A stretch of 64,000 nt of DNA from Owenia fusiformis (GCA_903813345.2 CAIIXF020000010.1:13397181-13461180), one strand, 5' to 3'; shown: positions 1 through 12,617, counted from the stretch's first letter. The notes: generated by a model from the sequence alone, not told the origin. Numbers and translations: made by a program.

Positions 1-210
1 TCTGAACAAATCAATTCAGGAAATGTTCTGAATCTTAGTATACAAATGAAATGTAGATGTCTAACCTCACAACAACAAAGATATCAGCACATCATCAAAC
101 TTGGTTCAAGGTCATAATAATCGTAGTAAAGTAAAGATCTTTCAACAGATTCTGGAAGGTTCTGAACGAATTTTGACAAGCACATGCCAAAATCCAACAT
201 GGCGACTTAC

Positions 211-272
211 CTTAGCAGCGGTAACATTTCCTAATTGGACTTTCCTGCCTGACTCACGCTTGGTATTTTGAT
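211..272 (-). CDS. CCT3: CCT3 (TCP-1 gamma) coding exon 2
   Basis: Second coding exon of the chaperonin subunit CCT3. The acceptor is TTGCAG just right of 272 and the donor is GTAAGT just left of 211. The 62 nt plus one carried base give 21 codons ending in phase 0: NQNTKRESGRKV, then QLGNVTAAK. The QNTKRESGRKVQ motif is characteristic of the gamma subunit and distinguishes it from the other seven CCT paralogues. It precedes the equatorial ATP-binding domain, whose exons lie to the left of the window. The 76-bp intron between exons 1 and 2 is very short compared with the introns of the neighbouring gene. Bases 1-210 are the start of the next intron and show nothing else. Confidence 0.92.
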
Positions 273-348
273 CTGCAATAGAGAAATATATTAGTTTTTT
301 ACATAAGGAACAAATTGCTACCATCGAAACTACATGAAATGTACTTAC

Positions 349-382
349 TTAGCACTACAACTGGAGCTCCTCCACCGAACAT
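349..382 (-). CDS. CCT3: CCT3 (TCP-1 gamma) coding exon 1
   Basis: First coding exon of the gamma subunit of the TRiC/CCT cytosolic chaperonin, an ATP-driven ring that folds actin, tubulin and other proteins. Read on the minus strand, the ATG at 382-380 opens MFGGGAPVVVL. The exon ends one base into the next codon at a clean donor (A then GTAAGT). Joined to the exon at 211-272 it continues NQNTKRESGRKV, which matches the start of animal CCT3 (VLSQNTKRESGRKV in human, from memory). The 5' UTR lies to the right of 382; its start is not visible. The gene runs off the left edge. The identification rests on the joined sequence, since the exon alone is too short to be diagnostic. Confidence 0.88.
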
Positions 383-1261
383 GTTTGATATTTTTCGAAT
401 TTTGAAAACGAGGCTTCTGTTAAGCGGCGGTGCCAAGCGGACACAGTTGAAACTAAAATACACTCTCGGTGAAAACTACTGTCAATAAATTACTTTTAAT
501 AAAAAATGAACTAAAATCAATCGGTGAGGTTGATGAATCAGATTTTTTAAACCATTGCATTGCATATTATTTCTAATTGAGTATAAATAGCATTTCCCAG
601 TTTTTTGGGAATTGAAACTGAGCCTAGAATCGGAAGCTCTAGAGCTAATTCAGTCAAAGTGTAAAAATGACAGGAATGATACTATGTCAGTTTGTAGTTC
701 TGAACTAAGTTCAGGGGTGTAGGAAGGTGTAAATTCAACACTACGCCAATAATTTGAAAAAATGTCATCTTTATTATCAAAACGTCTCTATTTTATGCTC
801 GTTAAACTTCTTTCTAATGTGTTTAAATGTTCGAATGTTTTTCATCATATAAAATCACCATGGCCAGAAAGCCGATCTTTTAAATCTCGAAAATATAGAT
901 AAAGAAACTAGTATATAATCAATAGAAATAGAAACATGTCCGTAATCAATGATACAACTAACTCTAATGCCTGCAACTTTTTACCCCCCTCAATCCTTCT
1001 GACGCCCCTGAATAGCTTCATTTACTCAATTAAAAGGGCAGATAATAAAGATTTTGAGGTTATTAGCAATACTGTAATGGTTTACTTACTCAATTTTGAG
1101 AGAAAGATAATACAGTGGATTCTGTTGTTGCTGCCATCTTTATATCGGCCCAGAATCTGTGATATTTCCTTTAGTTTTGATCGGGGGTGTACTTACACAA
1201 AGTAGGTCAAATGACGTCACTTGTGTACAAACATTGCCCGCCATGTGGAATACCGTAAAAA
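383..1261. promoter_or_regulatory. shared upstream region between CCT3 and the candidate first MCTP exon
   Basis: This 0.9-kb interval separates the CCT3 start (minus strand) from the most upstream plus-strand candidate exon, so it should hold promoters firing both ways. A full palindromic cAMP-response element, TGACGTCA, sits at 1212-1219, about 43 bp before the plus-strand ATG. I see no convincing TATA box. The open frames inside it resemble no protein I know. The head-to-head layout is inference: it depends on the exon at 1262 being real. Confidence 0.4.
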
Positions 1262-1277
1262 ATGGAGCAGTTTAAAG
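1262..1277 (+). CDS. candidate MCTP first coding exon (MEQFK)
   Basis: A 16-nt coding stretch, ATG GAG CAG TTT AAA G, followed by a donor (GTAAAT). It reads MEQFK and ends one base into a codon. That is exactly the phase needed by the acceptor at 18844, giving MEQFK-G-LRRQSDGG. A near-identical arrangement, MEQK-G, occurs at 11124 with the same phase, which is why I report both as alternative first exons. An upstream ATG at 1243 in a good context (GCCATG) opens an 11-codon frame that overlaps this start and stops just before the donor, so it could damp translation. The evidence is phase, position and the MEQ-K-G resemblance; transcript data would be needed to be sure. Confidence 0.35.
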
Positions 1278-2398
1278 GTAAATATATATCATTTTTATAC
1301 ATTTATGTTCAGTTTAGATTATTCAAAGACACAAGCTAAATAAGTTATGAACCACTGCTCTCTTTTTCAATGTTAAAGTTTAAAGCGCTAGTTGAATATT
1401 TAGCCATGAATTTATGCTGTTTTGATTTCTAAATTTTTGTCAATATTTTCAATGTTCAGAATCAAACTCAAAGACTTACAAATGAATTATTCGTATATTT
1501 CAAATCATTTAAGTTTTAATGAATCAAATTTGCTTCTATTTGAAGTTTTCTTCATATTGTTCTAGTTTTCACTTCTCTGGAAGACAGATTTATTACTCAC
1601 CTGAGTTCTGCAACTCAAAGGAGAAAGTGGATGTAGGTTACTCGAGTCTTTAGCCAATTCAAGAAGTAATTCCATCTGAACTTACTTCGGTCCAAAGCCT
1701 TCTCTATATTCCGGCTTTGAGGAGGAAGATTGAGCTGCCTTAGTATTATAAATATTGTAAATCATTGTGTCACACGCACAGTAAATATGGCATAATAATA
1801 TGAAATATACCTTTATGTATAGATTTGAAGAACACCAGCTCACATCCCCGTCTGAATCTATTGTTATATTTGATTTCTTTAAGCGAGAATAATTTCAAAT
1901 GTTATTCACGTCCAGAACCGGAAGCCATTTTTAGCTACAGCGAGAAAATTTCACCATGTGTCAAACTCCGAAATGAAATTTTGAAATATCTAAATCCAGA
2001 CAAGCAACGCTTCATCCTAAATATGATTAATATTCTTAAAAATATTTATAAAATTTATTAAAAATGAGTTCTAGGTGCGTGTAGGTGCGTGTAGCACAGT
2101 ACATACGAAATCAATGAAGTTTCGTCTAGCTGTAAGCTAGAGACTCGAGTAAATCTGAACTATTTTAAAATTTCTAGCCGAGGTTCAATAAATTTAGTAA
2201 TATTCTAAAAACCGTCATGTTAATATTTCATGAATTGAAATGGTAACGGATTGTCTTGTTGATGAGATATTGAACGTTTTCATTTATTTAAAATAGAAGT
2301 CGTCCCGTTTTTGTCTGTTCTCATAAGCTTACATATAGATGGCAGCCTTGAAGAAAGGATAATGGTGGAAATTGTATTTCACTATGAATAAGAATATA
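1278..2398 (+). other. start of first intron, no gene seen
   Basis: AT-rich sequence. A 78-codon open frame at 1825-2061 ends in low-complexity Asn/Ile/Lys and resembles nothing I know. I see no repeat with clear ends here. Confidence 0.4.
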
Positions 2399-2407
2399 TA
2401 TCAGAGG

Positions 2408-2967
2408 TTACTCACGTCGAGAGCTACCATGTTAGATTTTGAAAGTATAGCTCTCCATCGTGAGGATCTCCCAGCTGAAGAATTGTGACATCTAAATTTG
2501 ATCAGCGCCAGTCAATGGCTTGCTGTTTGTCTCAAACTGTAGCCTACATATGGGCTCATATGTGTCTACTTTCCCCGTGCATGCAGGATCGCGGATGTGC
2601 TTCTATGGCGATCAGGAGTTCTAATCGTTTTCTGTTCGATACCCATTTCCAATATGGCGGTTAAACGGAAATACCATCGACGCATGCGCAACTTGGGAAA
2701 CGTCAAGCCGCCATATTGAATATACCTGGCCAAAACTTTTGACACGACCAATAAAATGAAGTCCTGATCGATACATAGGGCAGTGAGACGTTCTATAGTT
2801 GAGCTGAATGAAAGATGGCGATGTAGGATACATTTTCAGGTATATAATGTGCAACATGAGTCAGCTGAATTCCCTGAAATTTTCTTTGAAGTCAGGATTC
2901 TTAAGCTGTTGATTCTAGCGATAGAGAGCTATACTTTCAAAATCTAAGTAGCTCTCGACGGGAGTAA
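2408..2967. mobile_element. 560-bp TIR element with 9-bp target duplication (Mutator-like)
   Basis: The ends are inverted copies beginning TTACTC(A/C)CGTCGAGAGC and running through GATTTTGAAAGTATAGCTC, roughly 45 bp with a few differences. A direct 9-bp duplication, TATCAGAGG, lies immediately outside each end (2399-2407 and 2968-2976). A 9-bp duplication is typical of Mutator-like elements, but no transposase frame is present, so this is a non-autonomous copy. The intact duplication suggests a fairly recent insertion. Superfamily placement is inference from duplication length. Confidence 0.8.
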
Positions 2968-3057
2968 TATCAGAGGTAGATGATTCTATGAACTAGGACT
3001 GCATGTAAAGATCAATGAATGTGGGTCTATTATGTTTACATCAATAAAAATGACCTA

Positions 3058-3646
3058 CCGTAATCGCCGTAATAAGCGCCCAACCCTTATGAGCGTCCAT
3101 CCCGCTTCACAGAGATCAAGAAATATCAAGGAATGACCAAGTATTAAAAGTATAGAAAAAAATCAAATTTCCGAAGAAATATAGTGGGCGATAATAGAGT
3201 ACTTACACCAAAATGCAGAAAACATGACGCATTTTGTAATTCGATGCATCCTCCCAATAAATATCTATCAGTGGGTGCCTACCACATAATACTAGGCTAA
3301 TATTATCTCAAAATAGTCCATAATGAATGAAGGAAATGATCACTTTTCAGAGTTTTGTTTTGACATTTTACTAACTAGCGATTGTCAAGGTCAGGTCAAG
3401 GTCGTGAATTTTCTTGTTTCTTTTTAAGATTTCTCGACTTTTACACGAAAAATGATGATCTGTCATCAAATTAAAAAAATAAGGTATAACTTTAGATCGA
3501 TATCTAACAGTCTATAGGAAAAATTCCTATACATGAAATTCCTGGAGATTTTTGACTTCTCTCATATATGGACACTCTTTTGTAATGGGTTACAATGGGA
3601 ATTTCAATTTCAAAAACACCCTGGGCGTTTTTTACGGCGAATACAG
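3058..3646. mobile_element. TIR element with TA target site
   Basis: The left end reads CCGTAATCGCCGTAATAAGC after a TA. The right end, reversed, reads CTGTATTCGCCGTAAAAAAC and is followed by TA. The shared core is GTA(A/T)TCGCCGTAA. The TA on both sides fits the Tc1/mariner/pogo group. No coding capacity is seen in the roughly 590 bp. Confidence 0.55.
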
Positions 3647-4116
3647 TAACCGGGCAATTTAAAGGCAAATTCAAAACAAAGAGTGCCTTATTTATATTCT
3701 ATGGCCATAAAATATGGTAAGATCTAGGTACCTAGCAAATACTTATTTAGATCATGTCATTTGAAACATTGATTCAAAAATGACCGTTAGCTCCGCACCC
3801 TCCGCTCATTTGCGCCGCACCCAATATTTCCCACAGGCTCTGTCTGCATAGGGTGAGATGTAATAAATTTGATTTCCCTAAACAATTAGGTCCTCGGGTA
3901 AAAGTAAAGTTAAGTTGGTAGATAGATAAAATTTGGTAAATAGAAATCAAGGCTAGACATGTCAAAATTGGTAATCGCCCCCAGAGAACATGACATTTCA
4001 AGTGGGGGTTCAAATCAAGGGTTTGATAATTTTCCAATTTTGGAACCATGTTCTAGTCAGTATCTTACATGATTTTGCAGGGCTCCTTTATACTTTTGGT
4101 CTTCTTCATGCATAAA

Positions 4117-4523
4117 CACGCGGTACTAACTTCGACCGTTAATTTGATTTTTGACCTACCGGATGTTTGAAAATCAAGGATTACGAGTCTCATACTGCAC
4201 CGTTTTTCTTCAAACTTGTTCCATTCAAAGCATAACAAAAATCCCTTTCTGTTGGTACATTATTCTCTTAAACAGAGTCTCTACTTCCAGCGGCATTTTG
4301 GTCCCCAGCTGTAAGAAGGCCTTCTAACAGCTGGGGACCAAAACGCTGCTAGAACGACGGACTCTTTACAATAAAGTAATGCACCGACATAAAGGCAATT
4401 TTGTTTTGCTTTTAATGGTATAAGTTTGAAGAAAAACGGTGCAGTATGAGACTCGTAATCCTTGATTTTCAAGCATCTGGTAGGTCAAAAATTTAAATTA
4501 ACGGTCGAAGTTTGTACCGCGTG
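4117..4523. mobile_element. 407-bp near-complete palindromic element, 5-bp target duplication
   Basis: The two halves are inverted copies meeting at about 4317-4324 (AAGGCCTT core), so a single strand could fold into one long hairpin. The ends are CACGCGGTAC and GTACCGCGTG. The flanks carry a 5-bp direct repeat, ATAAA (4112-4116 and 4524-4528). CAC termini and a 5-bp duplication are the signature of the Transib superfamily, relatives of the RAG recombinase, but 5-bp duplications are not unique to it. No coding frame. Confidence 0.8.
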
Positions 4524-4935
4524 ATAAAACAGTAACTTAAATTATTACATTTTAACATAATCTTGACACAATAAGATACATGTCAGAAAATGTTTATTTG
4601 TCGTTTCCTCTAGTTTCTCACTAGTTCTTTATTTCTCGCTCGAAATTGAAACAATGGTAAATGGTGCATTTGAAAACTCAATCTGGCGAACACTGACATA
4701 ATTTTCCATTTTTCCCCTTCGGAATATTTTTACTCCAACAACTCCTATATTACTAGATTCCAAAGTTCGCTGGTGATTTCTAATTGGAGTAAGGTTTTGA
4801 GTGCGAGTCCCAACACAAGAAAATGTAATATCTTACACATACATCATACATGATATAGATACATGTTGGAAGCCAAGCGGCCTCTTATAAACATCTATGA
4901 CTTAACAGGGATAGACGGGAAAGAATGTAATATAT

Positions 4936-5188
4936 GAGCCAGGCTACAGGAAAAAGGGTCTTATCACAGATTTTTTCAATATTCTGTTTTTTTGTTTATC
5001 TTAAAAATCACAAAGAAACCTTTCAAATGAGCCATGGCTTTTGTCCTAACAATTTTTTCTTGCATACATATAGACCAAAAAGTCAGATCTGAATTTAGCA
5101 CATTTTTCGCTTAATCGTGGGCACATTTTTGGCTCTGTAGCACAATTTTAATTTTTGTGATAAGACCGGTTTCCCTTTGGCCAGGCTC
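4936..5188. mobile_element. about 250-bp TIR element
   Basis: The left end runs GAGCCAGGCT... to GTCTTATCACA. The right end is its inverted partner, running TGTGATAAGAC... to GGCCAGGCTC. The match is roughly 38 bp with several differences in the middle. The flanks are ATAT on both sides, which may be a 4-bp duplication but is low in complexity. Family not assigned. Confidence 0.55.
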
Positions 5189-6084
5189 ATATGATACCTA
5201 TAATAATTTGATTTGTTTGAATATTTTCTGTTCCATCTGTTTTTATACCAGAAATGCATTATACTATACATATGTGTAGTTACAAATGAAATTAGGTTCA
5301 GTGTTGCTGAACTAATTCATATCAATGTATGCCATATTGAAAACAACATATAGTCAACTGGAAGTATTAGTATAATATCAAAGGGAAGATATTGATCATT
5401 TCCAGCTCTTATCATTTTAACATATACAGTACGTGGTAAGTTACCTTAACTCAAGTAGATCTCAATGCCAGAAGAATGTAATATGTAAATCTTCTATATG
5501 ATTGATTTTACATTCTAGATCAGTAGTTGATTCATAATTAGACAAATCTAGGTGATGGTAATTATTGTAATGTTTGGATACACGTAATCTAGTGATGAAA
5601 CATTTGGTTATTAATACCCATATTTTCTCAAACCTTCTCATGTTTCTTCGTACATAAACTATTATAGTAAAGGATCAGATTGATTACATCTTTATCTGAT
5701 TATTATACTATTACCATGGGTTGTATCATCTTGGATTACCATGGACTTAGGTATGAAGTTTTCATTGAAAATCAAACTGATAAACGATACTTAAATTCAA
5801 GGTTTCTGTAATGTAACAAATATTTATTGATGTAGTCAGCCTACTGTACGATATTCACTTTATTCATGATCAGCCAATATAAATGTTATCTATCTATAAA
5901 ATTGCATGATATTGAAAGCGTCGGATGTACAGGTTAATAAAATGAATGATTGCTTACAAATTATTGGTTTATTAGTGAAACCTTACAAAATTAATTGAAC
6001 AGAGACAAATGTACAAAAAAATGTATCCAATTAGATTTTGTGTCCATTTTCTTTAAAAATTCTTGTTACTGTTGTCGTTATTAA

Positions 6085-6249
6085 GCTTCAGTCGCATCTA
6101 TTCTACAGTGGCCAAATGGCGCGCAGCTGTAAGCTTCAAAAGTTCGATATAGAAAATCTACATCACCTCTATATTTGATGCTGCATATTTCTCTTGATTT
6201 TGGGAAGCTACAGCTGCCGTAGTTGCTCTAGATCAAATGTGACTGAGGC
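6085..6249. mobile_element. small element, GCCTCAGTCACATTTG family, copy 1 (diverged left end)
   Basis: The right end reads CAAATGTGACTGAGGC; the left end is a worn version, GCTTCAGTCGCATCT. The inside shares TCGATATAGAAAATCTACAT and the GGGAAGCTACAGCTGCCGTA region with copies at 15924 and 53376. About 165 bp, non-coding. The flanks show TTAA on the left only, so the target duplication is unresolved. Confidence 0.65.
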
Positions 6250-6483
6250 ATTTTCTTGATTTTTGCTTATAATCTTGTAGGTTGCTCTAAGGAAATGCAG
6301 AATAACCTAATGTCCATTTCGGATGTTGCCAAATGTTGCTCTTTGTAATTTATATATCAAACATATTGAGAATATGAACCTAAAAACATAAAGGGCAATA
6401 CTTAATACAAAAACAAATAGATTTTATATTTTATTTGTATTTTATTTTTTAGCTATAGTATTAATCAGAGGTATATGAATATA

Positions 6484-6615
6484 CAGTACAACCTGTATAT
6501 CTGAACACCTGTCTAATTGGAACACCTCCCAATCTAAACACTTTTTTGGTCCTATTGGCTCCCATGTTAAAGAAACATAAAATTTAAACACCTCCCAATT
6601 TGATCAGTCATTTTT
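6484..6615 (+). mobile_element. pogo/Tigger-like transposon end
   Basis: After a TA dinucleotide the sequence reads CAGTACAACCTGTATATCTG, then repeated 'GAACACCT' and 'AATCTAAACACTT' phrases. This resembles the terminal repeats of pogo-type elements (CAGT..AACCT...). A second diverged copy of the same stretch lies at 11938-12075. I did not find a matching inverted end nearby, so this looks like a fragment. Confidence 0.4.
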
Positions 6616-9189
6616 GATGAATTAACCTCTCTGATATAAACACAACATGCAATGAAAAAATTCTTAAAACATGAAACAGTTCCACTCTGTCAAGCCACCC
6701 TTGATCGTAAAGTCCTTACATTTACTTTCAGTAGAAAAGTACGTTCAGCATTCTTGTTCTTTCCCTTTGTTAAGCATCACTGGTTTAACCAGGGCATTAC
6801 TTAATATAATGAGTTCTGAAAGTGGATTATTTAACCCTCTGTAGTCAAAAAATCAATCACCAAGAATTCTGATCAATTGTATGCTTGGTTTTAGCTTGTT
6901 TAAAACACCCATTTTTCTCAATCTTTCAGGGAAAGGCATTTTAAAGTAGACATTTATTGAATTGTTAGAAGCCCATATTTGATCTCTAAGCCCGTACTTA
7001 TGTCAGTATGTTGATGCAACGGATACAATTGGCTTGGTCAGAATTTTTCTTATTGGAACAGTTTTAAGTCAGTGTTCACTCAATTAGTCTACCGTTGATC
7101 TATTGATGATGTCATATTATTTTTCCATTTCACTCATGAGCAATTCAGCGACACCAGGGGTTTCACTAGAATTTCTTACTGTAATACAACAGGCTAAGTA
7201 AATGAAAACAACAGGCAAAATTAAAGGAAGTCATAAAAACATGGCAAAGTTGAAAAAGTCCTTAAAAACAACAGGCAGTTTGTGAAAACAACTGGTGAAA
7301 ATCGCCACTGCTAATGAAACCCCTGCACACACTTTATATTTAAATGTACAGTTTTCTTGTTTCTGTTTACACTTTATTTGTTTGCATGGTGAAATATTTG
7401 GAATCCAGATTCAACTTAGTTTAGCCAAATTCGTTGGTTTATCAAAAACGAAAGAATTTTGGCCACCATCTTGAATGATACTAACTGCAGTTAGAGTCAT
7501 CCAGGTGTAGAACAATGACATGGTTATGAAATAAAAATTTGATTGAGTAAAAAGAATGTAAATGTACATACTTTAGTATGTACATATTTATGAAACTGGA
7601 AATTGACTTAACAGGAATTAAGTCAGGTTTACGTGTAATTCGTATCAATTAAAGAATTTATTCTCATATTTTTGATTTAAAGCTAGGCTGACATTCATTA
7701 TTCCAATTTATTGATTTGTCTTAAATGTTGGTTGAACGGAATCAGAACATCTGGTGATTCAAGGTAGGAGGAAGAAAATATTGATCTTGAAATTTCTTCA
7801 GAGTTCAACAGTAAAAATATTTTTCCTGAACTATTTCTGAAATATGTTAAGAAGTTACTGTACTGTACTATGTTTCAAGGAATGCACCCGGGGAATGCAA
7901 AGAACAAAATCATTTAAGGTATAGTAGTTATATCTTTAGGAGGGTTGAAAATTAATTAACAAAAGTATGTAGGTCTATATATTTTTATATAAAGTACCAA
8001 CTTCATTTTTTGCTTTAAAGCTGAAAACTCTTTTGATCCCCCATGCTGGAGTCTAATTAGAGAGTAGATGAATTAAATATACTTGTATATAAAAACTAGG
8101 TTTTTAAGTAGAGAAACTACAAATAGCCTAAAAAATATATTGTAGCTTATAGATCTAACTATACACCATCCATTTTATTTATCCACCATTCAAAAAATTA
8201 ATTAAACTATACTTTTCTGTTGTAGTTTCCGTTCATAAAATTACTTATTGAACTACAACATACCAGTAGCTGGCGGAGAGATTAAGCCTAAAATTACTAA
8301 AACACATTGAATAAATGAACAGTTATTCTCTCCATAATATTGAGTCACATATATTTATCAGAATATTTTATTTATGATTTGTAGTGCAATGTTTTATTGA
8401 ACAGAGTATCTTGTGTGTTATTGTGTAATAAAAAAGATTTCATAGAATATTAATCAATATCAATCCCTCAAGAGAATTTATCTCAAGTATATGAACTATG
8501 AATCAAACCAATGTATATTTTGAATACAGGTCTAGTATAGTAGACATTGGGAAATTTAGTGATATAGAATTCTGAAGCACACCAGGGCTTATTTTAGAGT
8601 TCATGTGAATTTGAATCCCTAATCTTTTGTGTCTTTATTTTGAGAATGGAGTTCTATCAGAGAGAGGGAACTCCGACTTAACCTCCAAAATGATTAAATG
8701 TATAATACATGAACATGTATTATTTTTGGGAAACTATTTTTACTATGTGTGTCTAGGCTAGTCGATTTTAGTCTTATTTTCAGAGTACCATTCTTGTTTT
8801 CCATGAGAAATTCCATAATGTATTTTTAGATAGATTTTCAGATTTTTTGTTTTGAGACGTTCACAACCATGTCAGCCCTACCTTAAACCATTTCAACTGA
8901 TTTCAAGATTAGAAGACAGCTTTAACACAGTAACTCTGTCTGACTTATCTTGTTTGAGCTAAAATAAACACAGTTACATTGTATTATCTTGATTTCAATT
9001 GATTTTAAATGTTAATGGTTTAAATCAAAAAGAATTGTTGAAATAACTCTTACAGGGTGTTTTTCTTTGTTTCTTCTGTTTTTGGAATGATTTATGACTT
9101 TTCTCCTTCAATCAATTATCAATAATAACCACAGTACCAATTAAACAAATTTGAGAGGTATTGATAATGCCTCCATCTATTCAGACAAT

Positions 9190-9330
9190 AACTCAAATAC
9201 CGATAGTCAGATTTTTTGCTTGACAGATTGATTTGAAATTTTCATGGATGTTCCTTGGTACAAAAATCTAAATTGATAAGTGTTTTGGCATGCTGGGTAT
9301 ATTTTAGGTGGTCATTTATGATTCTTATGT
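9190..9330 (+). repeat. diverged single copy of the 162-bp repeat unit
   Basis: Phrases such as TTTGAAATTTTCATGGATGTT, GGCATGCTGGGTATATTTTA and GGTGGTCATTTATG align in order with the unit tandemly repeated at 26886-27925. It is a single, older copy. Confidence 0.55.
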
Positions 9331-10764
9331 AAAATATTGTTCGTGTGTTTTGTTTTAGATTTTATAGCCAGATGCACATTTACCTTATACGGATAAAGAA
9401 GTTGTGGTTGAACGCTAATTTCTAAAATTGTCATTTCAAACTTATTTTATCTCTCATCAATGTAAGATCGATCAGTCGGAATTGTGAAACTTTATTCTAT
9501 CCTGCCACTTTGTAACATTATTCATAACTTCTGTTTATTGATTCTTTATGCTGTTCTCTAGTCTGAGTCAGTTAATTATAAGGATTATTTCGGCGCTTTA
9601 AATAATTGATATGACAGGCATATATTGATGGAATTGAACTGTAATATACAATTAATATTACTTGTAGCTTTTAGTCTATAGCTACAAACAACATTCTTGT
9701 CAAAGTTGGTGTTAAAGATTTAATCATATTCAGTGATATTAAACTCAATATCATGGTAGGGGTGGAGTATTACATAATGGTTTCTTTTCACATTTGATTA
9801 TGATTTGGGATAGTTGGGATTTGTTTTCCTTATATCTAGTGTACTCTTAAATGTCCCTTTTCTTGCTTTGTTCTGAATCTGATCAAGCAAATATTTCTCA
9901 AAGTCGGGGACATAGCCAGGATCCAAAAAAGGCTATGCAAATTGAAATCATCAGGAAAAAATTATGCAAAAGAGCATATTTCTTTATGAGACATAACTTT
10001 CACTTATAAATTAATGGAATGTTTTAAAATATGGCACAGCAGATGCTATGCCTGCCTCATAGTTAGCTACACCCATATAATCTTCTAAATTGTAATTTTC
10101 ATCATATTTTTATTTACATCTGTTGGTAAATAGTCTTCAGAGTTTAGCCCAGGTTGTTTAAATGTCAGTGAATGTACTTAAGGTTTTCAATTTCTGTCTA
10201 GTTGTAATAAGTTGACACAAATATTTTTTATTATTTACATATTGTAAATAGTACAAAAGTTAAGATTTTCTCAAAATCACTCTAGGTCATTGTGACCTAA
10301 TGTCATTTCATCTGTGTTCTAATTAAATATCTAAAACCCTTATCAGGCATGTAAATCGTACATTGCTTGAATAAATGTGAAAAGGAAAGCAATACAATTT
10401 CATTATTCATCAACATGATCTACTTGGTGGTTGCAAGGAAAGCCTGTTATATTGTTTCATCGAAGGAGATGTTCAGATATTTTTTACTTGCCTTGTACAT
10501 ACTAATATACATTTCTATTATTTCCTTTTATCATGCTTTACTGCAGTTGAAGTTGAGTATAAACAACAGGCATTGCAAATTAGACATTTTACAACCTAGA
10601 AAAACGAAAGTTATTAGAAGACAAGGCATAATGTCAAGATGTTCTTACCTACTAAATTAGCAGTAGATGTGAGAAAATATATAAAATGTAATACATAACC
10701 TTTTACTTCAACTTAAGATGCTAATTGCAAAGGTATTATGGGAACCACTTCACAAGTGGTGACA

Positions 10765-10910
10765 TATTGTTATGATCTCCAACTTTTTTGAGGACGACGG
10801 TTGGTGGTCGCCATTGGAATGTCAGCGTATGTAACAAATTGTATCTGTAACGAATGGCATGTGGTTATATTTTGAATGTTAATGCCTTGTTACTGTTTGT
10901 GATGATCTTA
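10765..10910 (+). repeat. dispersed repeat pair, copy 1
   Basis: The order TATTGTTATGATCTCCAACT, TTGGTGGTCGCC, GTAACAAAT..GTA, ATTTTGAATGTTAATGCCTTGT recurs at 15028-15165, and part of it (CATGTTAATGCCTTGTT) at about 15478-15495. No inverted ends are seen. It lies about 200 bp before the candidate first exon at 11124, so it could also include shared promoter sequence. Confidence 0.45.
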
Positions 10911-11123
10911 CATGTGTTAACAAATAAATAAGTATTATTCACAGTACCTAATGTAGTTATTAAAGGTAAAATGTATTATAAGCAGCATTATATAAGATAC
11001 TTCGAATAAGTAATAGAAACAGCAATAGCACAGTGCTCAAGTCTTAACAATGTAAATTGTTCCGGACATGCTTTTTCAAATGATTTAGACGTATTTTGAA
11101 CATGGAATACAACATTCTTTAGA

Positions 11124-11136
11124 ATGGAGCAAAAAG
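11124..11136 (+). CDS. candidate alternative MCTP first coding exon (MEQK)
   Basis: ATG GAG CAA AAA G followed by a good donor (GTAAGA), giving MEQK and one carried base. This is the same phase and nearly the same peptide as the candidate at 1262 (MEQFK). Joined to 18844 it gives MEQK-G-LRRQSDGG. A short upstream frame, MEYNIL then stop, lies just before it. The case for it is the MEQ-K-G resemblance to 1262 and the shared phase. On its own, a 13-nt exon could be chance. Confidence 0.35.
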
Positions 11137-11409
11137 GTAAGAATACTCTATATTTTACTATCTAACACTACATGACTTCTACCTAAGATGTTCTTCTTCA
11201 TACCCACATATCTATTTTGGCGATTATTCCATCATACTTCATAGTACTCGCAATTATATACCAAAAATGCCAGAAATATGTACTAAATTTGCATTTAGTG
11301 TTATTTTATTAAGTTTATACAGACTATCCATTCAACAAAGTGGAATAATATTCACTACTCTAAAGATCGTGTTTATATTTTAACTATCTTTATTTTAAAA
11401 TTGCCATAA

Positions 11410-11667
11410 ATGACTGTAAATGTAGAAAGTGGAGTTAATGATGGAAAGGGGTATTTTTGGACACGTCCAAAAAGTTTAATCCCCAAAAAATTATACGGTC
11501 AATTCTTACTTATTAAAGCTCTTTTAATTTGTGGTTTTCGCACATATTGTGAGTACTTTCCTTATGAATCGATGTATTCATTGAATACTACAAGGCAGGC
11601 TAGTGATTTTCAGGCAAAAATATGTGTAACACTGCCTGAATCGCTCGATTTTTTAACAAGGCTATAG
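11410..11667 (+). other. 85-codon open frame, unrecognised
   Basis: Opens with an ATG and contains no motif I can name. Base composition is like the surrounding intron. Most likely chance or the remnant of an unidentified repeat. Confidence 0.15.
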
Positions 11668-11937
11668 CATAAGATTAAGTGCAAATAACGCGTTTGTGGA
11701 TACCTGAAGTTAGGATATATAGTCTGGTAAGCAATGAAAATAACTTACATTTATATAAAGTCAAGTGACAGCAATTTCATAACCAAATTTATCAATCTTC
11801 CTCTCAAGTTTTTATTTAAAAAACACATCTAAATCGTTGAAAAAAACACGTCCGGGACAGTCTCCACTGTTAACACTTGGTCACCGTGAATAGGCAAATA
11901 AGCTTCTTCATCCTTGATCCTCTCTAGTAGATTGTAC

Positions 11938-12075
11938 GATAAAACCTGTATATCTGAACACCCCTCAATTTGAACACTTTTTATCCCATTTTTTTTAATA
12001 TGTCATATTCCTGTTAAAAATCCCAAAATGTGAACACCTGCCAATCTGAACATTTTGGCCAGTCCCATTCAATTT
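11938..12075 (+). repeat. second copy of the pogo-like end repeat
   Basis: AAAACCTGTATATCTGAACA, followed by CAATTTGAACACTTTTTATCC and GAACACCTGCCAATCTGAACA, parallels 6484-6615 but lacks the terminal CAGT. It is a worn fragment. Confidence 0.4.
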
Positions 12076-12090
12076 TTATACAGGCTTTAT

Positions 12091-12433
12091 TGTACACGTA
12101 TACTGACTGTACTGACATTATGTGAAACATGTCCAAATGTTATCCCACTCTTGCCACCTTTAAGTTGAATAAGAATTGCGCTTTGTTGTTATTTACAGTT
12201 GCTTAACGTTATTGTATTTGCTCAATTTCAAGGTTTACAGTATTGGTATACAATTTTGCCACTTGACCTCAAGAGAGGTCTACAATTGTATACTGTACAC
12301 GTATACTGACTGTATTGAAATTATGTGAAACATGTCCAAATGTTATCCCACTCTTGCCACCTTTAAGTTGAATAAGAATTGCGCTTTGTTGTTATTTACA
12401 GTAGCTTAACATTATTGTATTTGCTCAATTAGG
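12091..12433 (+). repeat. tandem duplication of a 140-bp segment
   Basis: Bases 12091-12231 recur almost unchanged at 12294-12433 (offset 203). Both begin TGTACACGTATACTGACTGT and end in TATTTGCTCAATT. The 62-bp spacer is itself a near-palindrome around GACCTCAAGAGAGGTC with outer arms GTATACAATT/AATTGTATAC. The high identity suggests a recent event. Confidence 0.8.
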
Positions 12434-12617
12434 ATGTACATTAAGGAGAGCTTTGATGCAACTCTGTGGCAAAGCTGATCTTAGGAAATTAAAACAATGA
12501 GGAGGTCGTGGTCCGGTAAGTTAGTCATGGTGTTTGGTTGTGTGTGTCTGATGACCTATATCTGTAAGGTTTGCCCTATATGTACCATATGGTATATCTA
12601 TGGTGCGTGACATATAT